From Pseudevernia furfuracea (lineage: Eukaryota; Ascomycota; Lecanoromycetes; Lecanorales; Parmeliaceae), in the NCBI GenBank assembly GCA_022315425.1, contig JAIUPT010000040.1, positions 1 through 64,000 on the forward strand: a stretch of 64,000 nucleotides of DNA. The letters are read 5' to 3'. This document shows positions 1 to 9,070 of the stretch, one piece after another (position 1 is the stretch's first letter; every line of letters begins with the position of its first letter). The notes under the pieces are model-generated. The model was given only the letters and a program-made list of their open reading frames with translations, was not told the origin of the DNA and made no database searches. The position numbers and the translations under genes were made by a program.

Positions 1-535
1 AAATCCATGACGACTCGACGCGGAACAACCGCTGCTGGATACTTTGTACGGTAATAGGGCAAAAACAAGGGCGCTGGCGCACAGGATGCGACGAGTGTCG
101 AGGTCCTAGGCGGATCATATTGTCTCACCGCCCTATGTGGAACAGACGGTCTGGGGCATCACACGAGCTAATCGCATTTGCTTAGCCGCTGGTTGCTTTT
201 GCCACCTCCAGCACCCGGAAACGACAGAGCGCATGCATATCACAACTCGTTTATACGCCTTCACGTGGTATGGGACGTCGAACCACACGCTGCTGCTCAA
301 GTATAGAGAAGTCTATACAGGGTAAGTGTGACATCGACCGCGACTGCCGACTCGGCGCCGGATGCTGGACTGTTATAGCGGCTCCAGTAACGGCAAGTGT
401 GACGGGTAGATTTCGTGCATGCAAACCCCGCCGCGAGTCCCCGGCCCCAGCGGGGCCTCGCTCTCCCCACACTTCACCCCGTGCACCCAGAAAAACCGGC
501 CACACCCCCCTAGAAACAAAAGAAAAACGAAAAAG
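1..535. other. Left-edge GC-balanced sequence, no gene supported
   Basis: This stretch has mixed base composition, unlike the AT-rich block that follows. Several short overlapping frames exist on both strands, but none has a recognisable motif or fungal splice structure. It ends in a homopolymer of 20 A at 536-555. A GC-balanced stretch ending in a long A tract could be the 3' end of a retroposed sequence, but no target duplication can be checked because the window starts here. Confidence 0.4.
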
Positions 536-555
536 AAAAAAAAAAAAAAAAAAAA
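536..555 (+). repeat. Poly-A tract (A20)
   Basis: Twenty consecutive A residues lie in a longer A-rich stretch (about 519-590) at the exact boundary between GC-balanced and very AT-rich DNA. Confidence 0.9.
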
Positions 556-1176
556 TAAAAAAAAGGGAAAAAACAAAAAACATAACTTTATAATATCTTA
601 AATAAAATTTTAATTAATTATATAAATATAACTATTTATTTATACTTTAATTAATATCTTTATAATACATATTATATAATTCTATTTTTTCTTTTTCTTT
701 TAATTAATTATTTAAATTATATTTTTAATTCTTATTAACTCTTTTCTCTTCTATACTTTTTCTTTTTCTCTTAACTAATTATTTAAATTATATTTTTAAC
801 TTTTAACTCTTATCTCTTTTATATTTTCTCTTATTCTTATAATAACTTTTATTTCTCTTATTCTCTCTCTTACTTTTATTTTTATAATAACTTTCACTTC
901 TTCTTTTATTTATTAACACTTATATATTTAAATAACTTTAATTCTTTTACTCTTATTTTTATTCTTCTTCTTCTTTTTATTCTTCTTTTTTTATTCTTCT
1001 TTTTTTATTTTTACTCTTATTCTTCTCTTTACTTAATAATACTTATATAATTTTAAATATATATACTTCTTATTTACTTCTCCTTTTACTCTCTTATTTA
1101 CTTTATATATTTTAATAACTTGATAACATCTTAAATAAAAACTTTATTAATTACATAAACACTAACACTTATTTAT
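556..1176. other. AT-rich, gene-free block (RIP-like)
   Basis: The sequence is almost entirely A and T, with long T/C-rich runs on the plus strand and no open frame of useful length. This composition is what repeat-induced point mutation leaves in old repeats of Pezizomycotina. No feature other than low complexity is visible. Confidence 0.7.
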
Positions 1177-1882
1177 ACTCTTAACATCTTTATATTATAT
1201 ATTATATAACTCTTTTTACACTTTATTAATTTACACTCTTTTTATACTTTATTAACTTATATAATTCTATTTTTTCTTTTTTAACTAACTACTTATTTAA
1301 ACTTAATTAACTATTTAAACTTTTAATCTTTAAAATATATATAATTATATTTTAATTTTAATTACTCTTATTACTATTTACTACTTAATATATACTATTA
1401 TATCTTCAACTTTAAATATAACTCTTTTTATTAATAAACTTTTAACTTTATTAAAATATAATATATTTAATTTATAAACAACTTTTATCTTCTTTTATAC
1501 TTAAACTAATATTATTATTATTATATATACTCTAAACTTTTAATTATTAATATTACTTTTTAATTAATAATAAAAGTAATTAATACACACGTAGTTATAA
1601 CTGCATATAGTTCAATTATATATGATTAAAATATATTTTAAACTTATAAATATTTAAATAACTTTTTAATTAATAGTAATTAATACTACACGTAGTTATA
1701 ACTACTTATAATAAGTTTTAACTAGTTTTAACTTATTATAATTAATTATAACTTATATTATAATATTATTAATTAAAACGATAATTAAAATAATAAGATT
1801 AAGAGTATTTTTAATTAAAATAATAATTAAAATAATATTATAAATATCACGATTAACTAGAATAGTAATACTAAGATTAATT

Positions 1883-2009
1883 TATTATTGTTATTATTAT
1901 TATTACTATTGTTATTATTATTATTATTATTACTATTACTATTATTATTATTATTATTATTGTTATTATTGTTATTATTACTGTTACTATTACTGTTACT
2001 GTCACTCTC
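1883..2009 (+). repeat. TTA/TTG/CTG microsatellite, copy A
   Basis: Imperfect trinucleotide run, mainly TTA with interspersed TTG and CTA, grading into CTG/CTC before the minisatellite. In-frame translations give poly-Leu or poly-Ile strings that are not credible proteins. Confidence 0.9.
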
Positions 2010-2566
2010 ACTGCTAAGATTAATGCTGAGATTAGTGCTGAGATTAGTGCTGAGATTATTGCTGAGAATACTATCTGCTGAAAATATTGCTGAGAATACT
2101 GCCTGCTGAGATCACTGTTGAGAATACTGCCTGCTGAGATCACTGCTGAGAATATCGCTGAGATCAATGCTGAGATCAATGCTGAGACCACTGCTGAGAC
2201 CAGCGCTGAGAATACCGCTGAGAATACTGCCTGCTGAGACCAGCGCTGAGAATACCGCTGAGAACACTGCCTGCTGAGACCAGCGCTGAGAATACCGCTG
2301 AGAACACTGCCTGCTGAGACCAGCGCTGAGAATACCGCTGAGAACACTGCCTGCTGAGACCACCGCTGAGAATACCGCTGAGACCAATACCGCTGAGAAT
2401 ACTGCTAAGAATATCACTGAGATCAATACCGCTGAGATCAATGCTGAGACCAATGCTGAGATCAATGCTGAGACCAATGCGGAGACCAATGCTGAGACCA
2501 ATGCTGAGACCAATGCCGAGATCAATGCTGAGATCAATACTGAGACCAGTGCTGAGACCACTGCCA
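2010..2566 (+). repeat. GCTGAG minisatellite, copy A
   Basis: Dense array of the core GCTGAGA followed by 4-7 variable bases. Higher-order structure is clear: four 40-bp units begin at 2199, 2239, 2279 and 2319, and a later part (about 2430-2545) is built on 12-bp units of the type GCTGAGACCAAT. The core GCTGAG is the reverse complement of CTCAGC, the first six bases of the adjacent 180-bp terminal repeat. Confidence 0.9.
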
Positions 2567-2568
2567 TT

Positions 2569-2616
2569 AAGTGTCGCATTGAGTGTCGCATTGAGTGTCA
2601 TATTGAGTGTCGCATT
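2569..2616 (+). repeat. Four tandem 12-bp units (GAGTGTCGCATT), copy A
   Basis: Four head-to-tail units start at 2569, 2581, 2593 and 2605, with one C-to-T change in the third. The same four-unit block occurs in copy B at 8771-8817. Confidence 0.9.
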
Positions 2617-2677
2617 ATTCTAATCACTATTTTTGTCAGCGATGCTCTCAGCATCATTATTCTAATTAAGAATACTT

Positions 2678-2857
2678 CTCAGCGACGAAGACTGCATGCA
2701 AATCTTTATAATGAACGTCGCTGGCGGTCATTGCCCTGGGAGGCTTTGCACTGCAAAATCTGTCGCCAGCGGTCGATCCGAAAAACGTTGTTTCATCAAT
2801 CAAAAATTTATCCGAATGGGTTTTGCAGTGCAAAGCCGTCGAATACTAGGGTTAGAC
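2678..2857 (+). repeat. 180-bp palindrome-rich terminal repeat, copy 1
   Basis: It begins CTCAGCGACGAAG and ends ACTAGGGTTAGAC. Other copies are at 3066-3245 and 8892-9070. It contains a long inverted repeat: the left arm GGCTTTGCACTGCAAAA and the right arm TTTTGCAGTGCAAAGCC are exact reverse complements, and each arm is itself a small palindrome. A second pair, CAGCGAC and GTCGCTG, lies near the left end. Compared with the other copies it has several C-to-T/G-to-A changes, consistent with RIP. Confidence 0.9.
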
Positions 2858-3065
2858 GGTCTCAAAGTAGGTGTTTGAATGCTTAGGTGTAAGAAGTTCT
2901 AAATAGAATTAGACATATCAAGAAAATTCAGACTCAGCCTTATCGAGGGCTTGGCGCTTCGTCGCACGCTTTCCTCACCAAATAATCGTGTCGACCAAAA
3001 ATATTCTAAAGTCTTTTCAGACTGCATAAAGAGGCGACGATGACTTCGATTATGTCTTGAAATTG

Positions 3066-3245
3066 CTCAGCGACGAAGACTGCATGCAAATCTTTATGGT
3101 GGACGTCGCTGGCGGTCATTGCCAAGGTAGGCTTTGCCTGGCAAAACCTGCCGCTAGCGGTCGATCCGGAAAACGTTGTTCCACCAATCAAAAATTTATC
3201 CGGATGGGTTTTGCCAGGCAAAGCCCGAGAATACTAGGGTTAGAC
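3066..3245 (+). repeat. 180-bp palindrome-rich terminal repeat, copy 2
   Basis: Same start and end motifs as copies 1 and 3, but without the upstream microsatellite and minisatellite. The arms are GGCTTTGCCTGGCAAAA and TTTTGCCAGGCAAAGCC: the central triplet is CTG/CAG instead of ACT/AGT, so both arms differ from copy 1 yet still pair perfectly. The right end abuts the truncated reverse-transcriptase frame of the gypsy element at 3246. Confidence 0.9.
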
Positions 3246-4180
3246 TCCATTTAGGCGATCTAGAGTCTCACTAATCAAAGGCAAAGGATGACGATTTTTT
3301 ATCGTGACTTTGTTCAACCCTCGATAGTCGACACATAGTCGCAAGCCGTTATCCTTTTTTGGTACGAAAAGAATGGGGGACTCTGCTGGGCTCGTTGAAT
3401 GCTGAATCCAGCCTTTCGCTAAGGCATCGTCTAGGTATGTTCTCAGTGCCGCTAACTCGGTGTTAGATAGATTGTACAGTGAATCAAATGGTGGTTTCGC
3501 TGTAGTCTCAATGGCATGATCACGTCCTTCGTGCGACGGGAGTCGACCGGCTTCTTCGGTTGAAAATACGTCTTCGTATTCGCGCAACTCCTCTGGCAAT
3601 TTTGGGGCAGCGTCTGCGGTCTGCGATTGTGATGTATTCGCTCGGGCTCCGTCGATGTGGTGATTCCTTGCCGACGCATCAAAAATATCTGTGATCACTA
3701 AAGCATACACTGACTTTTCTCCCTTTAATGCGTTAACAAAATCTTGAGATGAGAGTATCTCATGCGTATACGCATCGACATCAAAGCGTCAGGTTCTCTT
3801 AGCAATGTTAATCACGATATCTTTATCTGTTAATGCTGACAGCCTCAATACAAAGAGTGAATTGTCTTCTTTTGCGATGACATAAAAGATGTGCGAACAT
3901 CGCTTTATATGACTTCAACTATCTTATAACTCATAGTGTACAAGGTAGACGATATAACAAAAGGTCGTGTTGTCATTTATTCATTTGACACTTGACAACG
4001 ACGCTTCGACTAATTCGAGATTATGTTCGAGGGCAAAGCGCTGATCAATCACATTGACTTCGACCCCGTTGTCAAATTGTGTCGAAGTCGACATTAGGGT
4101 TGCTTCTCGGTCTCCTGCAATCACTTTCCTTAGGAAAATCATACTGGGTGTCGAAATGACTCCTTGTTTTGCCCTCGCCG
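3240..4180 (-). pseudogene. Gypsy pol remnant: protease plus N-terminal RT
   Basis: The protease region (about 4070-4020) reads FDNGVEVNVID, where family members normally have an aspartic protease DSG-type site; here Ser is replaced by Asn. After several stops, an open frame at 3710-3240 carries the RT entry: GWIQHSTSPAESPILFVPKK, then LRLCVDYRGLNKVT, then NRHPLPLISETLDRLNGV. These match the first two conserved blocks of Ty3/gypsy RT. The frame ends right where KYFTKLDL-type sequence would be expected, because the 180-bp repeat starts there. The catalytic YxDD block is absent, so the gene cannot be functional. Confidence 0.85.
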
Positions 4181-5503
4181 TTAAGAAGTCTTCGACGAGG
4201 GTCTTTCTTTTCTCGACGAAGATGACTCGACAGCATGAGCACCAATGTTTTCAACGCCACCGACAGGCACGCGGTTGGCGTCGTCTGTCTTGGGTTGTCG
4301 ATATTCGTTTGCGTAATGTCCCTTCTTATGGCAGTTGTAGCATTCGACTGTCTTCAGGTGTTCCTTGCTTTTCGGCGTTTTGTCTCGAGGTTCACCTTCG
4401 TTTGAGCGACGCGAAGCATTCGCTTCCTTATCCTTACGAGATTGCGCCGCTCGTTCGTTGTTATTGGGTTTGTTTCCTTTCTCATTTCCTTTGTTTCGCC
4501 TTTGGTTCGTATCCGAGCCGGCACCGTTTGTGCCTCGTCTACCATGTGTTGAGCGTGCGTTGGCTCTCTTATTCGTATTCTCCAGACGGGTAGCCTGAGC
4601 GATAAGATCTTCTCGCGTCGAGGCTATTTGTCCCGTGCGAGTGATGTCGTCTTGGAGTTTCGGAAGGAGTCTCGTTATCAATGCCGCAACTCGTTGGATT
4701 TCGTCCGACGGCGGCAACTGTGTCTCGAGGCTGGAAAGGTAGGCCTCAAATTGGGTTACTGATTGGGATGGTCTTTGCCGCGCATCCGTATAGGCCATGT
4801 TTACCTTCAGCTGCCGATTGATTGGATCCTGTATTTTGTTAAGCAGAAAAGAGACGAAGTGGTCCCAGCTTTCTGCCTTGATCGGGTTCTTTTCTCGTTC
4901 GTTATGCCACTGTTCCTTGGGGTCTCCCGCTAGGAATTGCATGCACCAAACAATTTTATCGTGATCGTCCAGGAAATACGCTGGGGCATTCATAAATGCA
5001 ACTCCGGCGTCTCGTATTCAGTCACGATGCTCTCGTCTCGATTTATCATGATAATCGTCAAGATCCTTTGGTTTAACACTTCGTCGTTTTGTGACATGTG
5101 TCAATTCAACATCTGAATGACGTTTTGACCCTGCTCGGGCATTAGAAGAGTCACGGCGGGCATCCGACGTGTTCGATTCGGCATCGCCTTGATCCCGTTC
5201 ACCTGGCGATTCTTCTCGTTGAAGGGCATTGATCTCTTCGTTGATGTCATTCAGTTGTCGTCTTTTTAGTAGCTGGTCTCGGCGTTGAGTTGCCTGAGCC
5301 AACCGCTCGTCCAAAGTTAGGCCGGCAACATCGTCTCCCGAAGCAGATGTCGGCTGTCTTTGGCCCTCGGATTCCACGTCAGAGACATGACCTGGTTCGT
5401 TTAGGTCCACTGTCTGTGGCTGTTCTCCAGACATGGTGTGCGAGTTGGATGAACCTGCTCCGTTTCCGGTACGTTGCGATTGCGAGCGGGTGGTTGTTAC
5501 CAT
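4181..5503 (-). pseudogene. Gypsy gag with one in-frame stop
   Basis: Starting at the ATG at 5503, a 440-residue gag runs in a single frame except for one TGA at 5020-5018, which replaces a probable CGA (Arg). It has an acidic, Ser-rich N-terminal part with a coiled-coil-like stretch (around LTLDERLAQATQRRDQLLKR), the retrotransposon gag core (WCMQFLAGDPKEQWHNE; later WDHFVSFLLNKIQDP), a basic Asn/Arg-rich linker and a CCHC zinc knuckle, CYNCHKKGHYANEY. The last knuckle Cys has become Tyr (TGT to TAT). Both lesions are the transition type expected from RIP. It would package element RNA if intact. Confidence 0.85.
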
Positions 5504-5548
5504 ACTAAGTCCGGATCGCTACCCCTCGATGGGAAGAAGAATTAGAAT

Positions 5549-5816
5549 TGTTAGACTGGCTTATATAATATAGATATATATAAGACAGGCTAGGGTTGTG
5601 TAGCAATGTGAACTTAGCGAAGATATATATATTGCGTATAGTATATCTAATAGTAAGACTAATTCTTAAGGAAGGAAAATGGGAAACTTCGGGGCATGGC
5701 CCTCTTAAGCTTCTCACGCCAAGAATCCGCTTGGCATGCGTATGCCAAGCGATTCGGTTACGCTCGGCAACCCCCGGGCTCATGCGACAGCTGTCCTCTT
5801 GGTCCCGCTGCTAACA
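5549..5816 (-). repeat. Gypsy LTR (268 bp)
   Basis: On the minus strand it begins TGTTAGCAGCGGG at 5816 and ends CAGTCTAACA at 5549, giving a TGTTAG...CTAACA terminal inverted repeat. It sits immediately upstream of the gag leader, as a 5' LTR should. The partner LTR is absent from the window. Confidence 0.8.
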
Positions 5817-6714
5817 ACACTCTTAACATCTTTATATTATATATTATATAACTCTTTTTATACTTTATTAATTTATACTCTTTTTATACTTTATTAACTT
5901 ATATAATTCTATTTTTTCTTTTTTAACTAATTACTTATTTAAACTTAATTAACTATTTAAACTTTTAATCTTTAAAATATATATAATTATATTTTAATTT
6001 TAATTACTCTTACTACTATTTATTACTTAATATATATTATTATAAACTCAACTTTAAATATAACTCTTTTTATTAATAAACTTTTAACTTTATTAAAATA
6101 TAATATATTTAATTTATAAACAACTTTTATCTTCTTTTATACTTAAACTAATATTATTATTATTATATATACTCTAAACTTTTAATTATTAATATTACTT
6201 TTTAATTAATAATAAAAGTAATTAATACACACGTAGTTATAACTACATATAGTCGAATCACATATAGTTAAACTATATTATATTAACTAAGTGAAATATT
6301 AAAATTAATATTATTAATTCTTTATATATTTTAAATCTATAACTATTAATATTACTTTTTAATTAATAATTAATTAATACTATACGTAGTTAGAACTAGT
6401 TCTTTAATAATTATAACTTATATAGTCGAACTACATATAGTTAAATTATATTATATTAATTAAATAAGATATTTAAACTAATATTTTTTAATTCTTTATA
6501 TATTCGAAACTTATAAATATTTAAATAACTTTTTAATTAATAGTAATTAATACTACACGTAGTTATAACTAGTTAAAACTAGTTATAATAAGTTTTAACT
6601 AGTTTTAACTTATTATAATTAATTATAACTTCTATTATAAGTATTATTAATTAAAACGATAATTAAAATAATAATATTAAGAATATTATTAATTAAAATA
6701 ATAACTAAAATAAT

Positions 6715-8127
6715 TGAATAGGAACTCATGAAGCGACGTTCGCGCCAAAGAAATACGAGCTAATTTATTTGATAAGGAGTTCAGAAAAGTTCAATATGAG
6801 GGTCAGCGTCGACCTAGGCTCTGTAACGGCAAAGTTAAAGGCTAGTATTCGCGTGCTAGGACTGCAGATCGACGACAAACTCCGTTGAGAACCTCATATT
6901 AGAGAAGTTAAGGTTAAGATGAAATCGCAATGTAGAGCACTATCAATGACTGCAGTCTTAACATGGGGCGTCATATTGAACAAAGCAAGACAAGTGTATA
7001 GCTCTATCGTACGATCAGCGATGACATACGCAGCAGCAACGTGGCACATATCACGAAGTTTTCGAGATAGCAAGCGATCTCACGTCAAGACCCTAGAGAC
7101 TATATAGAATGGATGTCTGCGAAGAGTAGTCGAGACATACAAAGTCATCAATAAGAGAGTCGTCGAAGCGAAGATAGGAATTCCCTCTCTCTAGATCACG
7201 ATGAATCAAGCAGTACTTCGAAATCAAGCACTTAGAGATAGTTATCTCGTTACGAAGCTAGAAAATGCGAGAATTCGAAGAAAGCTAAGAGAGAAACGAG
7301 ATAAAAGACGAGTAGTTCTTTAGATTTCAACAGAAGATAAAGAAGAGTGAACTCTAAGAACGCTTCGACTCGAAAATTGAAACTCTCTATAGATATCTAA
7401 CGAAGAAAGAATATTAAGAAGAATTAGAGATCTTATTAAAGACTAACAGAAAGCAGTCTAAGAAGCAGTGTGAGCTCAATATCAGACTGAGATTTCAGAA
7501 GAACGACGCAGCCTCGCACAAAGAAGAGATCTATAATCAAATAAGAGATCTCTTTATAAAGATCTAATAAAAGCAGAGAGCTTCGCTCTAACTCAGCTAC
7601 GAACAAAGAAGATTAATCTAACACACTTTTTATATATATGTAAAGTCTCTAAAATACTCTCTTTCGTATGCGAGTGTGACTGAAGAAAATAGAATATTAG
7701 ACACGTTCTTTTATTCTACTCAAGGCTGAGAAGCGAGAGATAAACTCTTCTGAAGAAGACTGAGACAGCTGATCTAAGAGAGATGCTGACAATCTCGCGA
7801 GGGGCAAAGGTCGCAGCGCGATGACTGATCTCGATTGACCTTCTAGAATAGTTCTCGTTGACTAAGAAGCAGCTATATGACAGATAATAATAAGAGCAGC
7901 AACAAGTACTTCAAGAAGACACACGAATTCGTACGAACAGACTAGGAAACGTAGTGTAATAGAAAGACTATACGATAAGAAGATGCGATAAGAAAGAATA
8001 GCGAGAGTTTTTACCCTGTTTCGACTAGTCGAAGAAAGATTTCTCTTGTAATATAGCCTAAGTAGTAGTTCGTAATTACTCTTCGTAGCTTGAGTAGACA
8101 CGAGTATAAAATCAAAATCAAAAAAAA
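6715..8127 (+). mobile_element. 5'-truncated LINE (Tad1-type) with target-site duplication
   Basis: The insert is flanked by a perfect 12-bp direct repeat, AACTAAAATAAT, at 6703-6714 and 8128-8139, and ends in an A-rich tail (about 8107-8129). Copy A shows the empty site. This is the signature of target-primed reverse transcription. Only the C-terminal part of ORF2 and the 3' region are present (about 1.4 kb). Confidence 0.8.
6800..7760 (+). pseudogene. LINE ORF2 C-terminal remnant
   Basis: Conceptual reading, interrupted by many stops, gives LGLQIDDKLR, then TWGVILNKARQVYSSIVRSA, then MTYAAATWHISRSF, matching the thumb/C-terminal end of reverse transcriptase in Tad1/CfT-I type fungal LINEs. 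An open stretch is at 6919-7107. Near 7665-7720 a Cys-x-Cys followed by a His resembles the terminal zinc-binding motif of these ORFs. RT catalytic blocks lie upstream of the truncation and are missing. TAG/TGA replacing Trp, Arg or Gln codons fits RIP. Confidence 0.7.
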
Positions 8128-8182
8128 AACTAAAATAATATTATAAAGATCACGATTAACTAGAATAGTAATACTAAGATTA

Positions 8183-8218
<36 letters not shown>

Positions 8219-8344
8219 TGTTATTGTTATTATTATTATTACTATTGTTACTATTATTATTATTATTACTATTACTATTACTATTACTATTATTATTGTT
8301 ATTATTACTGTTACTGTTACTGTTACTGTTACTGTTACTGTCAC
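8183..8344 (+). repeat. TTA/TTG/CTG microsatellite, copy B
   Basis: Trinucleotide run equivalent to 1883-2009 but longer, mostly TTA/TTG/CTA and ending in a pure CTG/TTA alternation. Reverse-strand translation gives poly-Asn/Ser, not a real protein. Confidence 0.9.
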
Positions 8345-8768
8345 TGCTGAGATCAATGCTGAGATTAGTGCTGAGATTATTGCTGAGAATATTATCTGTT
8401 GAGAACACCGCTGAGAATACTACCTGCTGAGATCACTGCTGAGAATATCGCTGAGATCAATGCTGAGATCACTGCTGAGATCACTGCTGAGAATATCGCT
8501 GAGAGTACTGCCTGCTGAGATCACCGCTGAGAATATCGCTGAGACCAATACCGCTGAGAATATCGCTGAGAATACTGCCTGCTGAGACCAGCGCTGAGAA
8601 TATCGCTGAGAATACTGCCTGCTGAGACCACCGCTGAGAATACCGCTGAGACCAATACCGCTGAGACTACTGCTGAGAATACCGCTGAGACCAATACCGC
8701 TGAGATCAATATCGCTGAGAATACCGCTGAGATCAATACCGCTGAGAATACTGCTGAGACCACTGCTA
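8345..8768 (+). repeat. GCTGAG minisatellite, copy B
   Basis: Array of GCTGAGA cores with variable spacers, shorter than in copy A and with a different higher-order arrangement. The 40-bp unit of copy A appears here only in diverged form around 8575-8650, so the arrays have expanded independently. Confidence 0.9.
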
Positions 8769-8770
8769 TT

Positions 8771-8817
8771 GAGTGTCGCATTGAGTGTCGCATTGAGTGT
8801 CGCATTGAGTGTCGCAA
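8771..8817 (+). repeat. Four tandem 12-bp units (GAGTGTCGCATT), copy B
   Basis: Four near-perfect units, the last cut short, in the same position relative to the minisatellite and terminus as in copy A. Confidence 0.9.
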
Positions 8818-8891
8818 TTTTCAGCATCACTATTTTAGTCATTATTCCAGTCTATAATACTCTCAGCATCACTATTCTAGTCAATAATGCT

Positions 8892-9070
8892 CTCAGCGAC
8901 GAAGACTGCATGCAAATCTTTATGATGAACGTCGCTGACGGTCATTGCCAAGGTAGGCTTTGCATTGCAAAACCTGCCGCTAGCGGTCGATCCGGAAAAC
9001 GTTGTTCCACCAATCAAAAATTTATCCGGATGGGTTTTGCAGTGCAAAGCCGTCGAATACTAGGGTTAGA
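8892..9070 (+). repeat. 180-bp palindrome-rich terminal repeat, copy 3
   Basis: Closest to copy 1 in arm sequence: the right arm is TTTTGCAGTGCAAAGCC, while the left arm is GGCTTTGCATTGCAAAA, so one C-to-T change leaves a single mismatch (G.U in RNA). The remainder is nearly identical to copy 2, including the inner CCGGAT palindromes. It ends ACTAGGGTTAGA. Confidence 0.9.

Larger units (their letters stand above)
1177..2857 (+). mobile_element. Composite repeat element, copy A
   Basis: This stretch is repeated in the same order at 5819-9070. Shared parts are an AT-rich body (1177 aligns with 5819), a conserved lead-in at about 1810-1880 that matches 8140-8182, a TTA/TTG-type microsatellite, a minisatellite built on GCTGAG, four 12-bp GAGTGTCGCATT units, and a 180-bp palindrome-rich end. 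Copy A lacks roughly 280 bp of AT-rich body present in copy B and has no LINE insertion. No transposase, Rep/helicase or RT frame is visible inside, so it is either non-autonomous or too degraded. The outer left boundary is uncertain. I do not recognise this element from a known family. Confidence 0.7.
3246..5816 (-). mobile_element. Ty3/gypsy LTR retrotransposon, truncated
   Basis: Read on the minus strand, the order is LTR (5549-5816), a short leader, gag (5503-4181), a protease region (about 4100-4020), and the start of reverse transcriptase, which stops at 3240. The rest of RT, RNase H, integrase and the second LTR are missing. The truncation point coincides with the end of a 180-bp palindromic repeat. 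Stops are scattered through the protease-RT linker, and G-to-A changes in gag fit RIP. The LTR end lies next to the AT-rich body of composite copy B. Confidence 0.85.
5819..9070 (+). mobile_element. Composite repeat element, copy B (split by a LINE)
   Basis: Same order of parts as copy A: AT-rich body 5819-6714, then, after an inserted LINE (6715-8127) and its target duplication, the lead-in 8140-8182, microsatellite, minisatellite, 12-bp units and the 180-bp terminus ending at 9070. The uninterrupted site in copy A (about 1815-1850) confirms the LINE is secondary. Copy B retains about 280 bp of AT-rich body missing from copy A. No coding capacity of its own is visible. Confidence 0.7.

Noticed and set aside
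2010..2566. CRISPR-like array
   Set aside because: Units are contiguous and variable with no unique spacers of fixed length; this is a eukaryotic minisatellite.
1877..2623. Long open frames through the microsatellite and minisatellite (poly-Leu, Ser/Ile/Leu-rich on both strands)
   Set aside because: They arise from repeats whose unit length is a multiple of three or lacks stops; no start context, no splice sites, and the same region is open in several frames.
8160..8842. Poly-Asn/Ser and Ser/Leu-rich frames in copy B
   Set aside because: Same explanation: low-complexity repeat translation.
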